From the NCBI GenBank assembly GCA_902760765.1, contig CACWHO010000007.1, positions 1-13,737 of the forward strand: a stretch of DNA of 13,737 nucleotides, in the 5' to 3' direction. Under the pieces are notes generated by a model. The model was not told the origin of the DNA. It searched no databases and worked only from the letters and a program-made list of their open reading frames with translations. This document shows positions 1 through 7,042 of the stretch, piece after piece. Each line of letters starts with the position of its first letter. Positions within the stretch are counted from its first letter, which is position 1. A program made the position numbers and the translations under genes. Source of the DNA: an uncultured Eubacteriales bacterium. GTDB lineage: Bacteria; Bacillota; Clostridia; TANB77; CAG-508.

Positions 1-1353
1 CCTTGTGGCATTGAAAATGGATTATGATTGAAATCAATTGTTCCTTCATCTGATAATTCATACATTGGAAAATCAACAATATAGCAAAATCTATAAACAT
101 TTTTCTCTAATAAATCTAATCTTTTTCCTAATTCTATTCTGACTAATCCTGCAATTTTTTGTGCTATTTTGAATTCATCTGCAATAAAGAATACACTTGA
201 ATTTTTTGTCATTCCAAATTCATTTTCTAATTGTTCTTTTATTTCTTCTGTAATAAATTTTGCAATTCCACCTGTAATTTCACCATCTGCTGTATATTTA
301 ACCCATGCTAAGCCTTTTGCTCCAACTTCATCTGTTGTTGCATATTCTGTCATTTTATCAAAGAATTTTCTTCCTTGCTCAGCACCATTTGGCACTACAA
401 TAGCTTTTATTGTTTTTCCTTCAAATGCTTTAAATTCTGAATTTTCAAAACATTTTGTAACATCTTGTATAATAAGCGGATTTCTTAAATCTGGCTTATC
501 TATACCATATTTTTCCATTGCTTCTTTATATGGAATTCTAATAAATGGTCCTTCATCTACTTTCCAATCTGTAAATTTTTTAAATATATATGGAACAACA
601 TCTTCCATAACTTTTAAAACATCATCTTGTGTTGCAAATGCCATTTCAAAATCCATTTGATAAAACTCGCCTGGTGCTCTATCTGCACGAGGGTCCTCAT
701 CTCTAAAACATGGTGCAATTTGGAAATATTTATCAAAACCTGAAACCATCAATAATTGTTTGAATTGTTGAGGTGCTTGTGGCAATGCATAAAATTCTCC
801 TGGGTTTAATCTACTTGGTACTAGATAATCTCTTGCACCTTCTGGTGAAGAATTTGCAAGTATTGGTGTTTGAATTTCTGGAAATCCTAATTCTTCCATT
901 CTATCTCTTATGGCTTTTAAAATTTTAGCACGAAGTAAAATGTTATTATGTAATTTTTCATTTCTTAAATCTAAAAATCTATATTCTAATCTTAAATCTT
1001 CTCTAACTTCTTGGTCTGTGTTAATTTCAAATGGAAGTGTACTTTTACATTTTCCTAATACTTCTATTGTTTCTGCAATTACTTCTATTTCTCCTGTTGG
1101 AATTTTTAAATTTTTATTGCTTCTTTCCACAATTTTTCCAGATATGTGTATACAACTTTCTGTTGCTATTTCTTTTACTTGTTCTTGTAACTTTTCATCA
1201 TTTACTACTATTTGTGTTATTCCATATTGGTCTCTTAAATCAATAAAAATCATTGCTCCAAGGTTTCTTATTTTTTGTACCCATCCGAGCTAATTCTACA
1301 TTTTCTCCTACATTTGATATGTTTAATTCTCCACATGTTTTTGTTCTATACAT
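1..1353 (-). CDS. aspS: Aspartyl-tRNA synthetase, 3' end outside window, +1 frameshift near codon 23
   Basis: Class II aminoacyl-tRNA synthetase that charges tRNA-Asp in the cytoplasm. The product starts MYRTKTCGEL, the usual AspRS opening, followed by the N-terminal anticodon-binding OB fold (GWVQKIRNLGAMIFIDLRD). Further on are the bacterial insert (GAD) domain and the motif 2 region FRDEDPRADRAPGEFYQMD. The window ends inside DFNHNPFSMPQG, so about 450 of an expected ~590 residues are visible. Motif 2 differs from the commoner RDEDLRADRQPEFTQ form and resembles a variant AspRS group, so discrimination between Asp and Asn tRNAs cannot be assumed. The start ATG at 1353 has an AAGGA-type site 9-10 bases upstream. 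After codon 22 (GCT) there is one extra C at 1287; the zero frame would stop after 37 residues, but skipping that base restores the conserved L-A-G-W-V and the frame is then open to the edge. Read as join of 1288-1353 and 1-1286. Confidence 0.93.
1284..1290 (-). other. +1 frameshift site GCT-CGG-A in aspS
   Basis: On the minus strand the zero frame reads GAA TTA GCT CGG ATG and reaches TGA 14 codons after the CGG. The family sequence needs GAA TTA GCT GGA TGG GTA (E-L-A-G-W-V). The difference is exactly one extra C at 1287, which forms an in-frame CGG codon. The P-site tRNA-Ala on GCU would re-pair poorly with CUC, so classical P-site slippage is not favoured; occlusion of the first A-site base or four-base reading of CGGA fits better. 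A sequencing or assembly error cannot be excluded from the sequence alone. Confidence 0.75.
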
Positions 1354-1428
1354 TTATTTCATATCCTTGTATCATATATTTAGGTTTTTATGAGGTTTCC
1401 TATAAACCTTTAAATAAATTACTTTTCT

Positions 1429-1457
1429 ATTTTAGCACATTTATTCATATTTTTCAA
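1429..1457 (-). promoter_or_regulatory. Sigma-A promoter of aspS
   Basis: On the minus strand TTGAAA (1457-1452) is followed by a 17-base spacer and TAAAAT (1434-1429). It is correctly oriented for aspS, giving a leader of roughly 70 bases. The leader contains a weak 6-bp hairpin (AGGTTT/AAACCT at 1393-1409). No T-box specifier or antiterminator sequence is visible. Confidence 0.6.
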
Positions 1458-1527
1458 TCACTTGAAAATATTGTAACATAATAAATATTTAAATTACTAT
1501 ATTCAAATTATCAAATTTATACAATTA

Positions 1528-2439
1528 TTAATTAATAGATTTTTTCCTTATTTTTGCCACAAAAAATCCCTCGTATTCTTCTGTTGGACAAACACATAAT
1601 GTTCCTGGAATTGTAACAGGTAGTTTGGGAATTATGTCCATATTTTCAAAATCAATCGGTTCAATTTCTGTATTTGGAAAATTTAAAATCTTATTTACAA
1701 TTTCTTCATTTTCTTGTTTTAGAATTGAACAAGTTGAATATACCAATTCTCCTCCTGGTTTTAAAATTTTTATTGCTTTCCTTATTAATGTCTCTTGCGT
1801 TTTTACAGATTTTTTTATCAAATTTTCTGTAAAGTATTTTTCTAAATTATTATCTTCTAAATTTAATGTACCACTTCCACTACATGGGCTATCTAGCAAT
1901 ATTTTATCAAACCTAAAAAAGTCATCAATTTGTCTTGAATCCTTTGGCATAATATATACACTTTTTGCCCCTTGTTTTTCCACATTATATTTTAATTTTT
2001 CAATTCTAATTCTATTAATTTCACAGGCTGTAATATGTGCCATATTATTAGAAATTGCGGCAATTTCAGTTGTCTTTCCTCCTGGAGCTGCTGCCATATC
2101 TAAAATATCTTCTTTCTCCTTTGGTTTTAAAATGATAGGTGGCAACATTGATGACAAACTTTGTAAATATATTTTTCCTTCTTCATATATATTTAGTTTT
2201 CGAATATCATCTTCAATTGCATTTTCAATTAATAAACCATCTTTGTACCAAGGAATTTCTTTAAATTGTATATTATTTTTAGAAAATATATCCTCTATTT
2301 CCTGCATATTTGATTTTATTGTATTTACCCTTAATGTTACTTTTCTTCTCGCTTTATATCCATTTAAAATCTTTTCTGTGTATTCTTTTCCATATTGCTC
2401 TTCTAACATTTTCAATAAAAAATCAGGTACTTCTAGCAT
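1528..2439 (-). CDS. RsmB/NOP-family rRNA m5C methyltransferase
   Basis: SAM-dependent RNA cytosine-5 methyltransferase of the RsmB/RsmF/NOP2-Sun family, expected to modify rRNA (or tRNA). An N-terminal family region (residues 1-105) is followed by the Rossmann-fold core with the SAM loop DMAAAPGGKT (114-123). The motif IV segment DSPCSGSGT (Cys186) and the motif VI segment YSTCSI (catalytic Cys237) are both intact. The protein is 303 residues and ends right after the catalytic domain (GFFVAKIRK), so it lacks the C-terminal RNA-binding extension of RsmF/YebU. Start ATG at 2439 follows GAGGAG at a spacing of about 8. It lies 174 bases upstream of the aspS start, in the same direction and with no clear terminator between, although aspS has its own promoter. 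The exact target base is not predictable from the sequence. Confidence 0.9.
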   Translation of the reverse strand: MLEVPDFLLKMLEEQYGKEYTEKILNGYKARRKVTLRVNTIKSNMQEIEDIFSKNNIQFKEIPWYKDGLLIENAIEDDIRKLNIYEEGKIYLQSLSSMLPPIILKPKEKEDILDMAAAPGGKTTEIAAISNNMAHITACEINRIRIEKLKYNVEKQGAKSVYIMPKDSRQIDDFFRFDKILLDSPCSGSGTLNLEDNNLEKYFTENLIKKSVKTQETLIRKAIKILKPGGELVYSTCSILKQENEEIVNKILNFPNTEIEPIDFENMDIIPKLPVTIPGTLCVCPTEEYEGFFVAKIRKKSIN

Positions 2440-2467
2440 TTCTTCACTCCTCTACTAATTTGGTTAT

Positions 2468-2496
2468 ATACTATCACAAAATAATACATAAAACAA
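2468..2496 (-). promoter_or_regulatory. Candidate sigma-A promoter of the RsmB-like gene
   Basis: Minus-strand TTGTTT (2496-2491), a 17-base spacer, then TAGTAT (2473-2468), about 28 bases upstream of the start codon. The match is moderate in very AT-rich sequence. The remaining 2497-2637 must hold the divergent promoter of the HD-GYP gene, but no convincing -35/-10 pair could be picked out there. Confidence 0.4.
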
Positions 2497-2637
2497 CTTT
2501 TATTAATATTGATTTTTTCAAACTGTTATGCTATAAATTAATTAGTAAATAATTGATAATTTGAAGCAATTTATAAAAATATTTTTTAAATATTAATAGT
2601 ATTAAATAATTTATAAAAAATTTTATGGAGGGAACTA

Positions 2638-3618
2638 ATGAAAAAAGAAGTTTTTGATTTTTATGATAAAACTGCCTTAAAATCATACAATCTTGATAAA
2701 TCAATGCAATATCAGCTTAGTATTTTAGGAACTTTAGATGTTTTTACAAGATTACATTCTGAAAATGTTGCATCAATTACATGTAGACTTTGTGAATATT
2801 TGCATTGCACAAAAAGTTTTACCGAATATTGTACAATTTGTGCATATTTACATGATATTGGTAAACAGTTTATCCCTCAAAGTATATTGCAAAAGAAAGA
2901 AAAATTAACAGATGAAGAATATGAAATAATGAAAACACATACAACTCTTGGTTACAAAATTTGTATGGATGACGAAAAATTACGTCCATACTCTGCTGGT
3001 CCAATTTATCATCATGAGTCATTAAACGGAACCGGATACCCTCGTGCTTTAACAAAAAAGGATATTCCATATGAAGGGCAAATAATAAGAGTTGCCGATG
3101 AATTTGACGCTATCGTAAGTAAAAGGCAATATAAGTCACATATAAATATTGTTGACACACTTAAATTTTTAGTTAGCGAATGTTACCCTGAAGAAAATCC
3201 TGATGTTCCTGTTAAAGACCCTAATTTTGGAAAATTAAATCCAATATGTGTAAAAGCTTTAATTAAAGTTGTTATTGATGATACAGAATATGAAATTTCA
3301 AATATTATGGATTATGTAAAAGACCTAAAATCAGAAATAAAAAGATTGGAGCAAATAGAAAAGTATGATAAAAAAAGGAAAGAAGCTAAAGATTTAAAAA
3401 AGCAAAATTATTATCTAGAAGGAATGAAATATTTGCTTATTGAAAGAGAAACAGTTGATAATTATCAAGAAGTTTTAAACTCTTACAGAAGTATAGTTGA
3501 AAAAAACAAAGAAAAAATTGATATGTTATTTGATGAAATTAATGAAATTAAAAAACTTAAAAAAATTAAATTAAATTCAAATGATTTGTCTTCAAAAAAA
3601 ATTGAAATTGATGAATAA
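2638..3618 (+). CDS. HD-GYP domain protein with C-terminal coiled coil
   Basis: Probable cyclic-dinucleotide phosphodiesterase of the HD-GYP class, which hydrolyses c-di-GMP in most characterised members. Family landmarks are in order: RLHSENV (His40), YLHDIGK (His72-Asp73), the loop IPQSILQKKEKLT (79-91), MKTH (His101), HHESLNGTGYP (125-135, containing the GYP triad) and VADEFDAI (Asp154). All expected metal ligands appear present, so activity is likely. No sensor domain or membrane segment precedes the HD domain. From about residue 215 the protein is a lysine- and glutamate-rich, probably coiled-coil segment to residue 326, which might dimerise or bind a partner. Start ATG at 2638 follows GGAGGG at good spacing. 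It is one of only two plus-strand genes here and is transcribed divergently from the methyltransferase. Its last codons form one arm of the downstream terminator. Confidence 0.88.
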   Translation: MKKEVFDFYDKTALKSYNLDKSMQYQLSILGTLDVFTRLHSENVASITCRLCEYLHCTKSFTEYCTICAYLHDIGKQFIPQSILQKKEKLTDEEYEIMKTHTTLGYKICMDDEKLRPYSAGPIYHHESLNGTGYPRALTKKDIPYEGQIIRVADEFDAIVSKRQYKSHINIVDTLKFLVSECYPEENPDVPVKDPNFGKLNPICVKALIKVVIDDTEYEISNIMDYVKDLKSEIKRLEQIEKYDKKRKEAKDLKKQNYYLEGMKYLLIERETVDNYQEVLNSYRSIVEKNKEKIDMLFDEINEIKKLKKIKLNSNDLSSKKIEIDE

Positions 3619-3637
3619 ACATCAATTTCAATTTTTT
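3596..3637. terminator. Bidirectional terminator between the HD-GYP gene and mazF
   Basis: A perfect 18-bp inverted repeat (3596-3613 with 3620-3637) with a six-base loop AATAAA, ending in T6 on the plus strand and likewise on the minus strand. The left arm encodes the last residues of the HD-GYP protein (KKIEID) and the loop holds its stop codon; the right arm ends at the mazF stop. It serves both convergent genes. Confidence 0.88.
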
Positions 3638-3986
3638 ATTCATCTAAACCAAAACTTACACCTAATGCATTATTTATTTGGTTTATTACATTTTCATCCT
3701 GTATATGTCCTATTTTCTCCTTTAATCTACTTTTATCTATTGTTCTTATTTGCTCTGTTAAAATAACTGAGTCGTTTTTTAATCCACATTTTTCTGAGTC
3801 AATTTCAATATGTGTTGGAAGTTTTGCTTTATTTGTCTGTGAAGTTATTGCTGCAGCTATTACCGTTGGGCTATATTTATTTCCTAAATCATTTTGAATA
3901 ATTAAAACAGGGCGTATTCCTCCTTGCTCAGAACCAACAACAGGACTCAAATCTGCATAAAACATATCTCCTCTTTTTATTGTCAT
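3636..3986 (-). CDS. ndoA: MazF/NdoA-type mRNA interferase (PemK-like toxin)
   Basis: Sequence-specific endoribonuclease of the MazF family. At 116 residues it has the length of Bacillus subtilis NdoA and tracks it closely: KRGDMFYADLSPVVGSEQGG, RPVLIIQND and KLPTHIEID are all present. The catalytic pair Arg25 and Thr48 fall at the same positions. Start choice: a GTG at 3995 overlaps the ribosome binding site, whereas ATG at 3986 sits 8 bases after AGGAG and gives the family length, so ATG 3986 is preferred. No MazE/NdoAI-like antitoxin gene is visible: the 79 bases upstream separate it directly from the putative GerS-like gene. In many Firmicutes the antitoxin gene immediately precedes the toxin, often behind alr, so the antitoxin is either lost or encoded elsewhere. 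Confidence 0.93.
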   Translation of the reverse strand: MTIKRGDMFYADLSPVVGSEQGGIRPVLIIQNDLGNKYSPTVIAAAITSQTNKAKLPTHIEIDSEKCGLKNDSVILTEQIRTIDKSRLKEKIGHIQDENVINQINNALGVSFGLDE

Positions 3987-4065
3987 ATTATTCACTCCTA
4001 ATATTAGTATGTCAAGCTTGTATTTTCTTATTAGTTCTGAGGTAAATATCTTACTTTTGTTGCTG

Positions 4066-4731
4066 TCATTCTGTTATATTTATCTCATTATATATTATGT
4101 AAATTATTATATTTTGGTTAGTATCTTTTATTTCCATTTTTGTTGGTTTGCAACTCTCTTTTGAAACGAATAATTTTTCATATTTTTGATATTTATTTTC
4201 ATTTTTTGCAGTTGTTTCCAAGATTATTTGGTTATTTTCTTCCTTAAATTTTGAATTTGAGTTACTTTTATAGCTTTCTATAAAACTGCTTAAATCCAAA
4301 TTATTTTGTGTTAATTCTTTATAATTTTCAATTATGTTGCTTAGGCTCAATTTTGTATTTTCTATTTTTAAATTACTACCATCTCTTGTTATTTTGACTC
4401 CTTGAATATTTGTTGGTTCAATTACTTCTTGTGATGAATGCTCATTATCTATGTAATTTTGTTTTATTTTATATTTATTACTATTTTTGTTACTTTTTAT
4501 TTCTATATCAACTTGAGAATTGTATGCACTAATATTTAAAATATAATCTACAATTTCTTGACTAGTACTATTGTTTCCAATTTTTGAATTTTTAGACTTG
4601 TTTTTATTATTTTTTGTAAAAAAAATAAATATTCCTAACGCAACTACTGCAATAACCGTAATTACAATTAATATTTTTATTTTATTTGATTTTTGATTTT
4701 GATGCCTTTTAATTTTTATTTTTTTTGACAT
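4066..4731 (-). CDS. Membrane-anchored protein, possibly GerS/LolA-like
   Basis: Not firmly recognised. It begins with a basic, Lys-rich stretch (1-18), followed by one membrane segment (about 19-38, ILIVITVIAVVALGIFIFF) and a ~180-residue extracellular domain rich in Asn, Ser and Lys. That domain reads like alternating beta strands (YKIKQNY, GVKITRDGSNLKIENTKLSL, QIILETTAKNENKYQKYEKL, PTKMEIKDTNQNIIIYIIYN), the pattern of LolA/LppX-like folds. In Clostridioides difficile the LolA-fold germination lipoprotein GerS sits near alr2 and mazEF, so position next to mazF supports a GerS-like role by synteny. Unlike GerS there is no lipobox Cys. Start ATG 4731 is preferred over ATG 4743 because GAGAAAGGG lies too close to the latter. 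Stop is TGA, which shows UGA is a stop here. Confidence 0.5.
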   Translation of the reverse strand: MSKKIKIKRHQNQKSNKIKILIVITVIAVVALGIFIFFTKNNKNKSKNSKIGNNSTSQEIVDYILNISAYNSQVDIEIKSNKNSNKYKIKQNYIDNEHSSQEVIEPTNIQGVKITRDGSNLKIENTKLSLSNIIENYKELTQNNLDLSSFIESYKSNSNSKFKEENNQIILETTAKNENKYQKYEKLFVSKESCKPTKMEIKDTNQNIIIYIIYNEINITE

Positions 4732-4775
4732 ACTATAAACCATCCCTTTCTCACTTTTAAATAAGTTTACAACAT

Positions 4776-4826
4776 AAAAAGACTCATAAAAATTAATCTT
4801 AGTTAATTTTATGAGACTTTTCTTTT
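4776..4826 (-). terminator. Terminator downstream of dusB
   Basis: Inverted repeat CTCATAAAAATTAA / TTAATTTTATGAG (4783-4796 with 4803-4815, one bulge), flanked by A-runs and T-runs on both sides, so it can work in both directions. It ends the minus-strand minD-minE-rodA-dusB unit and separates it from the GerS-like gene. Confidence 0.75.
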
Positions 4827-4888
4827 TTTATGTTTTATTTTAATTAATCAATATTTTACTTTTATTAAAAATGAACTTTATACCATTT

Positions 4889-5857
4889 TCAATTAAAAAA
4901 TTTTTCTATTTCTTCCATTAATTCATTTTTATCCTCAATATAATTTATTTTTTTCCTAAATTCATTGCTATTTTGCATGTTTTTAGTATACCAAGCAACA
5001 TGTTTCCTCATTTCTCTTATTGCAGTAATTTCAGGCTTATTTTCTAATTCTAATTCAAAATGTTTTTTTATAACTCTCAATTTTTCTTGATTTGAAACCT
5101 CTGGTAGTTTTTCTCCTGTTTCTAAATAATGTAATATCTTTTCAAATATCCAAGGATTTCCAAATGTTCCTCTACCAATCATTATTCCGTTTACCCCTGT
5201 TTTTTCAAACATTTCTTTTGCTGATTCTTCATCCACAATATCTCCATTTCCTATTACAGGAATTTTAACACTTTCTTTTACCTTTTTTATTATATTTAAA
5301 TCGGCTTTTCCCGAATACATTTCAGCTCTTGTTCTTCCATGTATTGTTATTGCGGAAACTCCCAATTTTTCTGCCATTTGTGCATATTGAACTGCAACAA
5401 TATGTTCTGAATCCCATCCTTTTCTTAGTTTTAATGTTACTGATTTAGTTGAATTTTTTACAACAGCTCTTATTACTTTTTCAGCTGTTTTTTCATCTAA
5501 TAATAATTTGCTACCATCTCCATTTTTTACAACTTTTGGTGCTGGGCACCCCATATTTATATCAACAATATCTGCTAAATTACTAATATATTTTGCAGCA
5601 TACCCCATAGTTTCTTCATCACTACCAAAAATTTGCATACTTATTGGGCGTTTTTCCCCTTCTGTATTTAATAGCATTTTTGTTTTTGAATCATCATGAA
5701 AAATTGCTTTGCTACTTACCATCTCTGTACAAACAAGTGCTGGCCCAAATTCTTTACATATACTACGAAAAGGCATGTCTGTTACACCTGCCATTGGAGC
5801 TAATATTAAATTATTTTCTAATTCCAAATTTCCAATTTTTAGTTTTTTTAAATACAT
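4889..5857 (-). CDS. dusB: tRNA-dihydrouridine synthase
   Basis: FMN-dependent enzyme that reduces uridine to dihydrouridine in the tRNA D-loop. The TIM barrel opens with NLILAPMAGVTDMPFR (16-31). The catalytic Cys104 lies in INMGCPAPKV, Lys142 in LKLRKGW, His172 in ITIHGRTR, and the FMN phosphate-binding loops are GNGDI (202-206) and MIGRGTFGNPW (226-235). At 322 residues it is the normal bacterial DusB length, with a C-terminal helical domain ending KFFN. Start ATG 5857 has GGAG 8 bases upstream. It follows rodA by 34 bases and is the last gene of the minD operon; the strong terminator downstream supports this. DusB is the commonest single Dus type in Firmicutes, hence the symbol, but subfamily was assigned by eye. 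Confidence 0.93.
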   Translation of the reverse strand: MYLKKLKIGNLELENNLILAPMAGVTDMPFRSICKEFGPALVCTEMVSSKAIFHDDSKTKMLLNTEGEKRPISMQIFGSDEETMGYAAKYISNLADIVDINMGCPAPKVVKNGDGSKLLLDEKTAEKVIRAVVKNSTKSVTLKLRKGWDSEHIVAVQYAQMAEKLGVSAITIHGRTRAEMYSGKADLNIIKKVKESVKIPVIGNGDIVDEESAKEMFEKTGVNGIMIGRGTFGNPWIFEKILHYLETGEKLPEVSNQEKLRVIKKHFELELENKPEITAIREMRKHVAWYTKNMQNSNEFRKKINYIEDKNELMEEIEKFFN

Positions 5858-5891
5858 TTATTTTCTCCGGTTGATAGATTATATATTTTTG

Positions 5892-6999
5892 TTATCTTAC
5901 AAATATTGTTTTTTGCCTTTTACTACTTATATTTAATAATATTCCAAGCATAATATAACTAGTTATCAATGAACTTCCACCATAACTTACAAATAGTAAT
6001 GGAACTCCTGTTATTGGAAGCAACCCCATTACCATTCCAATATTTTCAGTCATATGGAATAAAAATATTCCTGCAATTCCAGATGCAATCATTGAGCCAA
6101 CATTATCTTTTGCCGTTTTTGCAATATATATAGCCTTCGTTACCAGATACACATACAATACAATTATAGTACATGCAATTATAAATCCCATTTCCTCACT
6201 TATTACAGAATAAATAAAGTCTGTTGTTTTAGGATATAAATAGCCGTAATTGAGTTTGGTTTCCTTTTAATAACCCCATTCCTGTAAGCTGCCCTGCTCC
6301 AATTGCAAGTTTTGATTGAATTATATTGTATCCACTTCCACGTGGGTCTGATTCTGGATTTAAAAAGATATCTATTCTCTTTTTAGCATGTGTTGGTAAA
6401 GCAAAATTATATATTAAAGGAAGTGCTACAATTAGAGTAATTATTGCTCCAATTACATATTTTCTATCTATTCCAGATGTAAATAACATAATAGCTATTG
6501 CTACAACAAATGCCATTGCTGTTCCATAATCTGGTTGTTTTATAATTAAAAATAAAGGAATAGCAAAAACTGCAAAAATCATTAAAAGCCTTGTTGGTTT
6601 ATTAATATTTTCTGCATATTTTTGCTGAATTTTTGACATTATTAGTGCTAAAAATAATATAACAGTAATTTTTGCAAATTCAGATGGTTGAAAAGAAAAT
6701 GAGCCAATATTAAACCAGCTTGTTGCTCCATTTACTGGTTCTGTAAACAATACTGCTATAAGCAAAATTATAGTTACAATATAAAATATTGGTGATAATT
6801 TAACTAGTACTTCATAATTTGTTATCATTGTAATAAGTAAAAAAATAGCACTTATTGCAAACCAAATAATTTGCTTTTTAAACTCTTCATTTCCGGTTTC
6901 TTGTGTAGCTGAAAATAGTGCAACTATTCCTATCACTGTAAGAATAATTGCAGCTATTAACATTCCCCATTCCATATTTTTAAAATCTCTTTTTCTCAT
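5892..6999 (-). CDS. rodA: RodA, SEDS peptidoglycan glycosyltransferase, with +1 frameshift
   Basis: Multipass SEDS-family polymerase that extends glycan strands during rod elongation with a class B PBP. The first segment (6999-6247, 251 codons) has the N-terminal membrane helices, NGATSWFNIG, FQPSEFAKI, KQPDYGTAM, DPRGSGYN and IAIGAGQLTGMGLLKGNQTQL. There the zero frame reads CGG and stops five codons after the TTA (TAA). Skipping the C at 6246 gives QTQL-G-YLYPKTTDFIYSVISEEMGF, which aligns without gaps to other RodA proteins (E. coli QSQL-E-FLPERHTDFIF). The segment continues through the last helices to TAA at 5892, for about 368 residues in all, normal for RodA. The zero-frame product would lack the conserved Asp of the TDF motif implicated in catalysis. 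Start ATG 6999 follows AAGGAG at a longish spacing (12). It sits between minE and dusB. Confidence 0.92.
6243..6249 (-). other. +1 frameshift site TTA-CGG-C in rodA
   Basis: Minus-strand zero frame is CAA TTA CGG CTA TTT ATA TCC TAA. The family requires CAA TTA GGC TAT TTA TAT CCT AAA. The sole difference is one extra C at 6246, producing an in-frame CGG; dropping it places GGC in the A site. UUA re-pairing on UAC would be poor, so simple P-site slippage is unlikely, as at the aspS site. Error remains possible for this site taken alone. Confidence 0.75.
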
Positions 7000-7042
7000 T
7001 AAATTGTTAATCTCCTTATGGTTTAGCTTAAATCATTTAATG

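Noticed and set aside
1270..1290. UGA read as Trp or another code change as the reason for the aspS break
   Set aside because: The break is a frame change, not a stop within frame, and UGA ends the GerS-like gene normally, so UGA is a stop here.
169..1293. Open frames on the plus strand opposite aspS
   Set aside because: They are antisense to a clearly conserved aspS, have no ribosome binding sites and their translations are low-complexity Ser/Phe/Ile-rich, as expected for the complement of AT-rich coding DNA.
1625..2458. Long plus-strand open frame opposite the methyltransferase gene
   Set aside because: 277 codons long but without a ribosome binding site or family resemblance; the opposite strand encodes intact catalytic motifs.
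4010..4015. TTGACA upstream of mazF as a -35 element
   Set aside because: At a 17-base spacing the -10 would fall on the ribosome binding site and start codon, so it cannot serve mazF transcription.
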